Shown here one piece after another: positions 44,803 through 53,128 of a stretch of 64,000 nt of DNA. The notes beneath the pieces were generated by a model. The model made no database searches and was not told the DNA's origin. It saw only the letters and a list, made by a program, of their open reading frames with translations. Location of the stretch: the NCBI GenBank assembly GCA_043747745.1, contig JAYTOP010000065.1:1-64000 (forward strand). Direction: 5' to 3'. The stretch's first letter is position 1; every line of letters starts with the position of its first letter. This stretch comes from SZAS-103 sp043747745 (GTDB lineage: Bacteria; Pseudomonadota; Gammaproteobacteria; Xanthomonadales; Xanthomonadaceae). The position numbers and the translations under genes are program-made.

Positions 44803-46799
44803 GTGCGCAGCGATGCGGCAGACACCTCGCGGCCTGCCGGAACGGCCAGCAATTGTACGATGTGGTTCAACGCAGATTCTGTCTCGCCGACCTGCGCTTC
44901 GATCTTTGTCAACTCGGTGAGATAGAAAACCCCACCCACCATATCCCGGGACAGTGGCAGCAGATCGGTGGCCCGGCGCGCGGCTGCCAAGGCGGCATCT
45001 GTTTGTCCGAGCCCGGCATACACATCCGCAAGATTGATTTGTGCACCAGGCTGCTCGCGCGGCAACCCCTGCAACACCTTCTGCGCGGCGAGAAACGCGG
45101 TGTGCGCCGGTCCGGTTTCGCCTTTGCGCGCCAGCGCCTGTCCGCGCAACAGCATCGCCGGAATCAAGACATTGCTTTTGTTGTCGAGCAGCCAAGCCGG
45201 CGCCTTTGCAATCGCCGCGAGCGCCGCATCGGGTTGGCGCATCGCCAGCGCAAGATCGAATCGTGCCAGCGACGCGGAACCTTGCGGATCGTAGTCCGCA
45301 GGAATCGTCGCAAGCGAGCGGCTCGCTCCTTCAAGGTCGCCGCGCATCCGCAGCGCAGTTGCTCGATAGACTTGCCCATCGATGCTATCCGGTGCGAGTG
45401 CCAGCGCGCGATCGCAGGCCGCCACGGCTTCGGTGTAGCGGCGCAATTCCATCAAGGTGGCACCCACATCGCCGGGCAATTTGGGATTGCGGGGATCGAG
45501 CGCGACCGCTTTCTCGAACTCAGATAGCGCCTGCAGCAGGTTGCCCTGCCGACGGTGCACATAGGCAATCGCTGCAATGACATTGGCGTCGGGCAGGCTC
45601 GCGCGCGCCGTGGCGAACTCGGCCAGTGCCGCCACATAATCCAGGTGCCCCCAATAATGCACATAGCCCATGGCCAGGTGCGCTTCGGGCAGATTCGGCT
45701 GCAGCGCCAGCGCCTGCGTCGCGGCGGCTTGTGCGGCATCGATCCCCTGCGCACTGGGATCCTTGCCGGTGAAGTAGACTTCGGCTTTCAGATAGGACAG
45801 TCGCGCATAGGCCAGTGCGAAATCGGGGTCGGCCGCGATCGCACTCGCGTACAAATCTGCCGCTTTGCGTATCGCATCGGCAGGATCCTTCGCGGTGGCC
45901 GCATCAATCTGATTGTTTAAATACTCGGCCTTCAGGAACAGATCGTAGGCCTGCGGGCTTTTTGTCGGCACGCTGGCGATACGCGCGGATTCAGTCGGCA
46001 GCAGTTGCGCCTTCAACGCATCGGCAACCTTTTCCGCGACGTCGCTCTGCACCGCGAATACGTCTTTCAGATCGCGGTCGTAGTTTTGCGCCCACAGATG
46101 GCTGTCGCTGCGCGCGTCGATCAGCTGCAGGTTGATCCGCACCTTGCCGTCGGCTTTTTGCACGCTGCCTTCGAGCACGGTCGCCACGCCGAGCTGCTCG
46201 GCAACGATCTTGAGGTTCGGCGGATGGCTCGCGTACTGCTCGGTCGAGGTGCGCGAGATCACTTTCAGGTCGTGAATACCAGCGAGGCGCGTGAGGATTT
46301 CGTCCTGCATGCCGCTCGCGAAGTAGGCGTTGGCCTTGTCTTCGCTGAGGTTCTCGAACGGCAGTACGGCGATGGATTTCAAGTTGACGGCCTTCGCAGC
46401 CTGTTGTGCCGAGGACCGGACAGCCTGGGTGATCTGCGCCGCTTCCCGGCGAGGTGCCAGAACGAACTTGTCGAAGCCGAAGTATCCCAGTGCCAGCACA
46501 AGCGCGAGGATGATCATGCGGTTCATGCGCTGCGCGGTTTGCGGTGCGATCGATTCTTGCGAACCAACTTCGGCATCGCGCTTGATGCCGTCTGGCGTCA
46601 GTTCAAAGATCCAGCTGAAGATCAGCGCTGGAATGAAGCAGGCCGCAAGCAATCCGACCAGCGTCTTCATCACCCAGGACGGCGCCTCGAAGACCGGCAG
46701 CAGCGTGCCTGCGACCTGCACGACGAGCCACGCGCCGACGAGATACAGCCCGGCCATGCGGATGACGTTGCGGCGCTTGAGTTCGGCGAACAGGCTCAT
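44712..46799 (-). CDS. Array member T5: three-helix TolB-like/TPR protein (anchor A2)
   Basis: A 695-residue protein, the longest member. Anchor A2: MSLFAELKRRNVIRMAGLYL, then WIFELTPDGIKRDAEV and FGFDKFVLAPRRE after helix 3. The body is class beta (PFENLSEDKANAYFASGMQD, KVISRTSTEQYAS, TVLEGSVQKADGK), like T6. TPRs fill about 285-650 (AHLAMGYVHYWGHLDYVAAL, YVHRRQGNLLQALSEFEKA). The tail DPIWDPLRKDPRFQALL matches T6. Its ATG overlaps the stop of the embedded membrane protein gene by 4 nt. Confidence 0.88.
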   Translation of the reverse strand: MSLFAELKRRNVIRMAGLYLVGAWLVVQVAGTLLPVFEAPSWVMKTLVGLLAACFIPALIFSWIFELTPDGIKRDAEVGSQESIAPQTAQRMNRMIILALVLALGYFGFDKFVLAPRREAAQITQAVRSSAQQAAKAVNLKSIAVLPFENLSEDKANAYFASGMQDEILTRLAGIHDLKVISRTSTEQYASHPPNLKIVAEQLGVATVLEGSVQKADGKVRINLQLIDARSDSHLWAQNYDRDLKDVFAVQSDVAEKVADALKAQLLPTESARIASVPTKSPQAYDLFLKAEYLNNQIDAATAKDPADAIRKAADLYASAIAADPDFALAYARLSYLKAEVYFTGKDPSAQGIDAAQAAATQALALQPNLPEAHLAMGYVHYWGHLDYVAALAEFATARASLPDANVIAAIAYVHRRQGNLLQALSEFEKAVALDPRNPKLPGDVGATLMELRRYTEAVAACDRALALAPDSIDGQVYRATALRMRGDLEGASRSLATIPADYDPQGSASLARFDLALAMRQPDAALAAIAKAPAWLLDNKSNVLIPAMLLRGQALARKGETGPAHTAFLAAQKVLQGLPREQPGAQINLADVYAGLGQTDAALAAARRATDLLPLSRDMVGGVFYLTELTKIEAQVGETESALNHIVQLLAVPAGREVSAASLRTDPIWDPLRKDPRFQALLVAHLNDDKATHP

Positions 46800-47578
46800 G
46801 GCGTTTGCTGCGCGATGGCGCGAAGGTTTTCCATGATGTCCCGGTTGTTGCCGGTAAGGTCCGCCAGACGGGTTTCGATGTCGGCGATGCGCAGGCGCAG
46901 ATATGGCACGAGATCGCGATTGGAGCGAAGCGCGTTGGCGGATTCGACGATGGCCTGCTCCGACAGGCCGGTGCGACAGGGGTAGTCGAGTACGCCATGG
47001 ATCACCGCGTAGTCGCCGGGCCGGATGTAATGATCGCCGCAGTGTGTGCCAAGGGCGCGCTGCACGCCGTTCGGCAGGCTCATGCGGAAGGCTTCGCGAT
47101 AGCGCGACTGCATGCCTTCGCGCGCGATGTTTTCGATGGTGGGGATATTGTAGAGCCGCATTGCGGTGTCGCGCAGTGACTGGTCATGGATCAGTCCTAT
47201 GGTGCCGGTCGAGATCATCTCGTCGTAGGTGGATCGACGACGCACCCGCTGCTTGTACTGGGTGGCGCGGTAGGCGCTGACCAGCAGGGCTTCGTCCGAC
47301 AGCGGCACCGAGCCATCCAGCGCGTCGACGACCTGGTTCGCGTTGGCCAGCACTTCGTGGTTGTAGGCGATCAGGAGCTGGTAGCCCCAGTCCTCCTCGC
47401 GCAGGTCGGCCTTCAGGCGCGCGGTGAACGCGGTGGATTGCTGGTTGGCAGCGCGGTCCTGGTTCCAGTTCGACGCCTGCATGCCGATGAACACGCCGAC
47501 CACGACGATGACCAGGTCGATGGCGATGGTGGTCCAGTGCAGGTGTTTCAGATGCTCAGCAATACGGCGAAATTTCAT
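46796..47578 (-). CDS. Small membrane protein embedded in the TPR array (DUF6090-like)
   Basis: A 260-residue protein unlike its neighbours. One N-terminal helix (TIAIDLVIVVVGVFIGMQAS) follows a short basic segment, then a soluble region with EDWGYQLLIAYNHEVLANAN, YDEMISTGTIGLIHD and GDHYIRPGDYAVIHG. The opening pattern, basic segment then VIVVVGVFIGxQxxNWN, is typical of DUF6090-type proteins of unknown role. It overlaps T4 and T5 by ATGA at both ends, so it is part of the same coupled series. It has two cysteines (HCGD, YPCR). Confidence 0.8.
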   Translation of the reverse strand: MKFRRIAEHLKHLHWTTIAIDLVIVVVGVFIGMQASNWNQDRAANQQSTAFTARLKADLREEDWGYQLLIAYNHEVLANANQVVDALDGSVPLSDEALLVSAYRATQYKQRVRRRSTYDEMISTGTIGLIHDQSLRDTAMRLYNIPTIENIAREGMQSRYREAFRMSLPNGVQRALGTHCGDHYIRPGDYAVIHGVLDYPCRTGLSEQAIVESANALRSNRDLVPYLRLRIADIETRLADLTGNNRDIMENLRAIAQQTP

Positions 47579-49473
47579 GGCTTCGGATTCCCGGCGCGCA
47601 GCGGGTACTTGATGGTTTGCGGCGGCGGCCAGTGCAATCCGGATTCGGCGAGCCTGGCCTTGAAGTTCGGCGTGGCGTCGAGGTCGAACGGCGCGCCGCA
47701 CAGGCAGTCGGCGGTGAGTACGGCGAGCAGGAATGGCCCGGCCGGTCGCGCGTCGAATGCGGCGGCCAAGCGGTTGGCTTCGGCGCGGTTACCGGACAGC
47801 GCCGCCTCGATCGCATCGGCGTCGTTCCAGAATTTGGAGATCGATTTGCTGCGGTCCACGGACTGCAGACGGGCGTGGATGCTGGCTGGGTTCTCGCCAG
47901 TGACCGCGCCGACAAAGACGTCGGCTTTGTAATGGCTTTCGTCCAACACATCCATGGCCGCGAGTTCCGCCTTGGCTTCGTCGATGCGTCCCAGCATCAG
48001 CAGCGCCTGCACCCGCAACATACTATGCGCGGGCACGCCGCCTCGCGCCTGCTCGGCAGCCGCTAAAACAGCAAGGGCCTGTTGCGCCCGTCCGGCCGCC
48101 AGCGCGGCCCTGGCCCGACTGTTGAAGTTGATGCGATTCAGGGGATCGCATGCGCTCGTGCGCTTGCCGAGGTCCTCGATGCGATCGGTGTAGCCGAACG
48201 CGCTGGCGAACACCGGTAGCCAGTCCGGATTCCTGCATCCGGGATGCTTTAGCGCCGCATCGATCTGATCGGCCAGGCCGTGCCAGTCGTCGCTGACCAG
48301 CTGCCGCTCCACGAGCGTCAGCAGCCGCAGCTGCTTATCGTGGCTGTTCTCTGCGGTCAAACCGTAGTAGCGCATTGCCTCGCGTTGCGCATCGAGCCGC
48401 TCGGCGCGTGGGCGGTCGTCCGCCAGCAGGATGTGGTCGTAGAGATCGGCCGACGCGAAGTGCGCTTGTGCGAACCTTGGCTCCAATGCGATCGCCTTGG
48501 CAAACTCGACGTTGGCCAGGCGCAGACCCTCGATGGTGTCGTGGCTTTTTTCGCGGTCATGCGCATCTGAGTAGAGCTTCAAACCTTTCTGGTAAGCGAT
48601 GAAGGCGTCGACATTCTCCACGCCGTCCTCGCGCATGCGGGCGCGCTGCTTGTCGTCGAGCACCACATTCAGCACGCCGGCCACCTGCTCGGCGATGTCC
48701 TGTTGTACGGCCAGGGCGTCCTTCAGCGTGCGGTCGTAGGTTTGCGACCACAAGTGAATGCCATCGGCAGTACGGATCAACTGCGTAGTGATGCGCGCCC
48801 GGTCGCCCTCGCGGCGCACGCTGCCTTCCAGAATGTTGGCGACGCCGAGCTTGGCGCCGACCGTGCGCAGGTCTTCGTTCTTGCCCTTGAACTGGAACGA
48901 GGAGGTGCGACCGACCACCTGCATGCCATCGATGCGCGCCAGCGAATTCAGGATTTCCTCGGACAGGCCATCGGAAAAGTATTCGTTGTCTGCATCGGCG
49001 GACATGTTCACGAACGGCAGTACGGCGATCGAACGCGGATCGATCTTGGATTTCTGCGCACGCACATCGGCAGTGACTTGCTTTGTCGTCTGCGCCACGA
49101 GCGCTGCATCGCGCCGTGGCGCAAGCACGAATTTGTCGAAGCCGAAATAGGCCAGCGCAATTGCCAGCAATACGAGAATCAGGCGATCCATACGGCGCGC
49201 GGTCTGTGGCGCGATCGATTCGTCCGGTGTTACTTCGGCATCGCGCTTGATGCCGTCCGGCGTCAACTCGAAAGCCCAGCTGAAGATCAGCGCTGGAAGA
49301 AATCCGATCACGAGGACAATGACGATGCTGCGCGGCAGCCAGAGCGGCGCGTCGAACATCGGCAGCACCGTGCTCGATACCTGCACCAGCAACCACGCGC
49401 CAACCAGATACAACCCGGCCATGCGGATGACATTGCGGCGCTTGAGTTCGCTGATAAAGTTCGAATTACTCAC
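47575..49473 (-). CDS. Array member T4: three-helix TolB-like/TPR protein (anchor A2)
   Basis: A 632-residue protein starting at GTG 49473, which overlaps the T3 stop by 8 nt. Anchor A2: NFISELKRRNVIRMAGLYL, WAFELTPDGIKRDAEVTPDE, FGFDKFVLAPRRD. The TolB-like part is of class alpha (SIAVLPFVNMSADADNEYF, VVGRTSSFQFKGKNEDLRT, NILEGSVRREGDRARITTQL). The TPR region (about 285-600) is more divergent than in other members, and the tail (PNFKARLAESGLHWPPP) has neither standard ending. Relatively high divergence suggests an older copy. Confidence 0.86.
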   Translation of the reverse strand: MSNSNFISELKRRNVIRMAGLYLVGAWLLVQVSSTVLPMFDAPLWLPRSIVIVLVIGFLPALIFSWAFELTPDGIKRDAEVTPDESIAPQTARRMDRLILVLLAIALAYFGFDKFVLAPRRDAALVAQTTKQVTADVRAQKSKIDPRSIAVLPFVNMSADADNEYFSDGLSEEILNSLARIDGMQVVGRTSSFQFKGKNEDLRTVGAKLGVANILEGSVRREGDRARITTQLIRTADGIHLWSQTYDRTLKDALAVQQDIAEQVAGVLNVVLDDKQRARMREDGVENVDAFIAYQKGLKLYSDAHDREKSHDTIEGLRLANVEFAKAIALEPRFAQAHFASADLYDHILLADDRPRAERLDAQREAMRYYGLTAENSHDKQLRLLTLVERQLVSDDWHGLADQIDAALKHPGCRNPDWLPVFASAFGYTDRIEDLGKRTSACDPLNRINFNSRARAALAAGRAQQALAVLAAAEQARGGVPAHSMLRVQALLMLGRIDEAKAELAAMDVLDESHYKADVFVGAVTGENPASIHARLQSVDRSKSISKFWNDADAIEAALSGNRAEANRLAAAFDARPAGPFLLAVLTADCLCGAPFDLDATPNFKARLAESGLHWPPPQTIKYPLRAGNPKP

Positions 49474-51362
49474 AAATGTAATCGCCCTTTTCGTTCTTTT
49501 TGCAGATGTCTGGCGGACCGAGTTTGTCCCACAGCTCGATGAATCCGAAGTCGTGAATGAAAGCACTGAATTCAGGCAGCATGCGCATGGATCTGCCCTG
49601 CGGACTCCAGAGCAGCACAAAGGGGTCCGACGTATCGGTGATCTGTTGCGTATGCAGCACCTCGAGCGCTCGAGCCGGCTGCTGCAAGTGGAACAGGGCT
49701 TCGGGAATCACTTGCGAGACGTGTTCACGCGGCTTGGCGAGGTAGGCATCGATCAGGGCCACGGCGCGCTTGCGTGCCGCCGCATCGCCATAGATGCCTT
49801 CGGCGATCAGTTTGCGGTTTTCATCTGAAAAACCGCGCATGGTGGCCTTGGTGCCGTTGGTCCAGAGCATGACCGCGCTCGCGCTATCTCCGTGTGCGTT
49901 GACGATCTTGGACAGCATGAAGTCCGCGGTTTGCAGTCCTAGGTCGCGCGCGCGTCTTACTACCTGCTCGGCGTGGACCAGATCGCCGGCATAGATCAAC
50001 ATGTTGCCGCGCCAGCGCAGGGCGTTGGGCGTTGGGCGTTGGGCGTTGGGCGTTGGGCAGCATAGGGTCCAGCGTCAGGGTGCGGTCAAGCAACTTGAGG
50101 CCGCGTTCGCGATAGCCTGCCTTGATCAGGCTCAAGCCGAACCAGAAATTCGTTGTGACATCGTCTGGGTCCAATTCCAGTGCATGGTCAAAGGTCTTGA
50201 ACTGCTCGACGAACTGGCGCGGGAATTTTCCATAGGAAAACCCCAGTGCGGCGTAAGGCTCGGCCAGGCTCGGGTCGAGCGCACTAGCGCTGCGTGCGTA
50301 CTGCATCACTTTGGCGTGCACTTCCTTCACGTTGGCGTCGGTATAGCTCGGCAGCACAGCATACAAAGCCGCCAGTCGCGAGTGCGCGCGGGCATATTTC
50401 GGGTCGAGCCGAATGGCTTCCTGCAAGGCTGCGATCGCCTCCGGGAAATGGTCGCCATCGCGACGATTGAAAATTGCGGTCGCCTGCAGGTACAACGCGT
50501 ACGCTTCCGGACTGGTTGTTGCAACCGGAACCAGCCGCGTCTTCTGCTCGCCTTGCAGCACCACCTTGAGTTGGTCGGTGATCGCGCGCGCGATGTTTTC
50601 CTGCAACTGGAACACATCCTTCAGATCGCCATCGTAGCTGTCCGACCACAGGTGAAACCCATCCGATACCTGGATCAACTGCGCGGTGATCCGCACCTTG
50701 TCGCCCTGTTTGCGCACCGAGCCTTCGAGAATGTTGGCAACGCCCAGGGTCTTGCCGATTGTCCGAAGGTCCTCGTTCTTGCCCTTGAAATAGAACGAGG
50801 ACGTGCGACCGGCGACTTTCAGATCCTTCACTTGCGCAAGTGCGTTGAGAATTTCCTCGGACATGCCGTCGGAGAAATAATCCTGGTCGTGGCCTGGGCT
50901 GAGGTCGGTGAACGGTAGAACAGCAATGGACTTCTTGCTGATGGCTTGCACGGCCTGCGAGTCAGGTTGCGCGCTTGATTTCGCCGCCTGTACGACCTGT
51001 GTAACCTCGCGGCGAGGCGCGAGCACGAACTTGTCGAAGCCAAAGTAAGTCAGCGCAAGGACGAGCACTGCAATGATCATTCGATTCATGCGCTGCGCGG
51101 TCTGCGGTGCGATCGATTCTTCCGGTTTCACCTCGTCGTCGCGCTTGATCCCGCCCGGCGTCAGCTCGAACACCCAACTGAAGATCAGCGTCGGCACGAA
51201 TCCAATCGCCAGCAATGCCACCACCGATTTCATCAACCAGATCGGCGCATCGAATACCGGCAGCAGTGTTCCCGACACCTGCACGACCAGCCACGCGCCG
51301 ACCAGATACAGGCCTGCCATGCGGATCACATTGCGGCGGCGCAGTTCCGCAATCAGCCTCAC
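49466..51362 (-). CDS. Array member T3: TolB-like/TPR protein interrupted by a 7-bp tandem repeat
   Basis: Starts at GTG 51362, overlapping the T2 stop by 4 nt. Anchor A2 (LIAELRRRNVIRMAGLYL, WVFELTPGGIKRDDEV) is joined to a class alpha body nearly the same as T7 (FTDLSPGHDQDYFSDGMSEE, KVAGRTSSFYFKGKNEDL). TPRs follow. At codon DPMLPNA the coding strand has five CAACGCC-type heptamers instead of one; the 28 extra bases shift the frame and the product ends after 492 residues. The other frame (49466-50002) continues MLIYAGDLVHAEQ and ends with the two-cysteine tail. With one copy the gene would encode 622 residues. Confidence 0.85.
50021..50059. repeat. Heptanucleotide tandem repeat (GGGCGTT, five copies)
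   Basis: Five exact GGGCGTT units (50021-50055) plus a partial GGGC lie inside T3. Paralogue T7 reads DPMMPNVVRWRGIM at the same place, which T3 would match as DPMLPNALRWRGNM with one unit. Copy numbers 1, 4 and 7 keep the frame; five does not. This looks like a slippage-prone coding repeat. Confidence 0.92.
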
Positions 51363-53128
51363 TTCGGGATGCCCAGCTTCGCCACCAGCGCGGCAAAGCG
51401 CGGGTCCTTGCGCAGCGGATCCATCGCCGAGTCGAAGGGCATACGCACCAGACCGGCGTCGTACAGCGGGAAGCAGCGCTCGAGCCAGGCGAATGCTTGG
51501 TCCTTCTCGCCGCGCCAGGCGTAGACCTGGGCGATCTGGTAGGCGAAGCCGATCGCGAAGTTTTTTTCCATCTTCGCCAGCAGCTGCCGCGATGCGGCGT
51601 CGTTGCCACGCGTGAACTCGGCCATGGCCATGCCGGCGGTCTGGAACTGTTCCGGCGCGCGCTGGTAGTGTGCGATCGCCTCGTCGATGTTGCCTTCCAT
51701 GAGCAGCCGATTGCCGAGCAGGAAGTTGGCCCAGTTCTGCTGCGGGTTGATTTCCAGCGCGCGCGCGTAGGCCTGCTTGGCCTCCGCGATCTGGCCGGCC
51801 GCTTCCAGATAGCGTCCCAGCACGTTCCAGACGTTTTCCGACAGCGGGTCTGAAATGACCGCCTTGCGCAGGACGTCTAGGCCCTGATCGCGCCGCCCGA
51901 GCGTGAACAGGACGGGTGCGTAGTTGATCAGCGCTGGCGCGTTGTTGGGATCAAGCGCCAAGGCCCGCGCGAAGTCGGCCTGCGCGCCCTGCCAATCCCA
52001 GCGCAGGCGAAAGCGGATATTGCCGCGCACGTCATAACCATCCGGCAGGTCCGATGCCAGCGTGACCGCCTTGTCGGCGGAGGCGAGTGACGTAGTGATC
52101 ACGGCCTCGCGCTGCGCGGGCGTCTCGGCGAAATCCGCCATGCTCGCCTGCATGTACGCCAGTTGCGCGTATGCGTTCGCGTAGGCTGGGTCGATCGCCA
52201 CCGCAAGCTGAAAGGCCGCCAGCGCGGCTTCAACGTGGGCGCGCCCGCCGACGCGGTACGCGTTCATGCCAATCAGGTACTGCTCATAGGCCGCGGGATC
52301 ACGCGTGCGCTGGGTATTGTCCGGCAGCTTGCCCGGCAACAACTGCAGCTTGAGCGCCGCCACCACCTCGTGGGAGATCTCGTCCTGCACCGCGAACACG
52401 TCGGTGAGTTTGCGGTCGTAGGTCTGCGACCACAGGTGCGAGCTATCGGACGCGCGGATCAACTGCGCGGTGATGCGCAGCGTGTCGCCGGACTTGCGCA
52501 CGCTGCCCTCCAGCACGTGCGCAACCTTGAGGATGCGGGCAATGTCGGCGACGCCGATTTCCTTGCCCTTGAACGAGAACGAGGACGTGCGCGCGATCAC
52601 CCGCAACTGCGGCAGTTGCGCCAACTGGTTGAGCAGTTCCTCCGACAGGCCGTCCGAGAAATATTCCTGGTCCTTCGCCTGGCTCAGGTCAAGGAAGGGC
52701 AGCACGGCGATGGAATTGTCGTCCGTCGTGCGCAATTGGGTTGTGCGTGCCGCCACAGCGCCCTGCGCCTGCTCGCGGCGCGGCGCGAGCACGAACTTGT
52801 CGACGGCGAAGTACAGCAAAGCCAGCCCCAGCACAACGATGATCATCCGGTCCATACGTCGCGCGGTCTGCGGTGCAATCGACTGCGCGGATGCCACTGT
52901 GGCATCGCGCTTGATGCCTTCCGGCGTGAGTTCGAACACCCAGCTGAAGATCAGCGCTGGGATGAAACAGGCCGCCAGCAACCCGACCAGCGTCTTCATC
53001 ACCCATGCCGGCGCATCAAACACCGGCAGCAGCGTCCCCGACACCTGCACGAACAGCCACGCGCCCACCAGGTACAGCGCAGCCATGCGGATAACGTTGC
53101 GGCGTTTGAGTTCGGCGATCAGGCTCAT
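51359..53128 (-). CDS. Array member T2: three-helix TolB-like/TPR protein (anchor A2)
   Basis: A 589-residue protein. Anchor A2: MSLIAELKRRNVIRMAALYL, WVFELTPEGIKRDATV, FAVDKFVLAPRRE. The TolB-like domain has SIAVLPFLDLSQAKDQEYF, GLSEELLNQLAQLPQLRVI, ARTSSFSFKGKE and HVLEGSVRKSGDTLRITAQL. TPRs fill about 290-560 (FARALALDPNNAPALINYAP, AYARALEINPQQNWANFLLG). The tail DPLRKDPRFAALVAKLGIPK is of the same type as T5/T6. Its ATG overlaps the T1 stop by 4 nt. Confidence 0.88.
   Translation of the reverse strand: MSLIAELKRRNVIRMAALYLVGAWLFVQVSGTLLPVFDAPAWVMKTLVGLLAACFIPALIFSWVFELTPEGIKRDATVASAQSIAPQTARRMDRMIIVVLGLALLYFAVDKFVLAPRREQAQGAVAARTTQLRTTDDNSIAVLPFLDLSQAKDQEYFSDGLSEELLNQLAQLPQLRVIARTSSFSFKGKEIGVADIARILKVAHVLEGSVRKSGDTLRITAQLIRASDSSHLWSQTYDRKLTDVFAVQDEISHEVVAALKLQLLPGKLPDNTQRTRDPAAYEQYLIGMNAYRVGGRAHVEAALAAFQLAVAIDPAYANAYAQLAYMQASMADFAETPAQREAVITTSLASADKAVTLASDLPDGYDVRGNIRFRLRWDWQGAQADFARALALDPNNAPALINYAPVLFTLGRRDQGLDVLRKAVISDPLSENVWNVLGRYLEAAGQIAEAKQAYARALEINPQQNWANFLLGNRLLMEGNIDEAIAHYQRAPEQFQTAGMAMAEFTRGNDAASRQLLAKMEKNFAIGFAYQIAQVYAWRGEKDQAFAWLERCFPLYDAGLVRMPFDSAMDPLRKDPRFAALVAKLGIPK

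Noticed and set aside
50021..50059. CRISPR-like direct repeat
   Set aside because: Units are 7 bp with no spacers and lie within a coding frame; it is a short tandem repeat.
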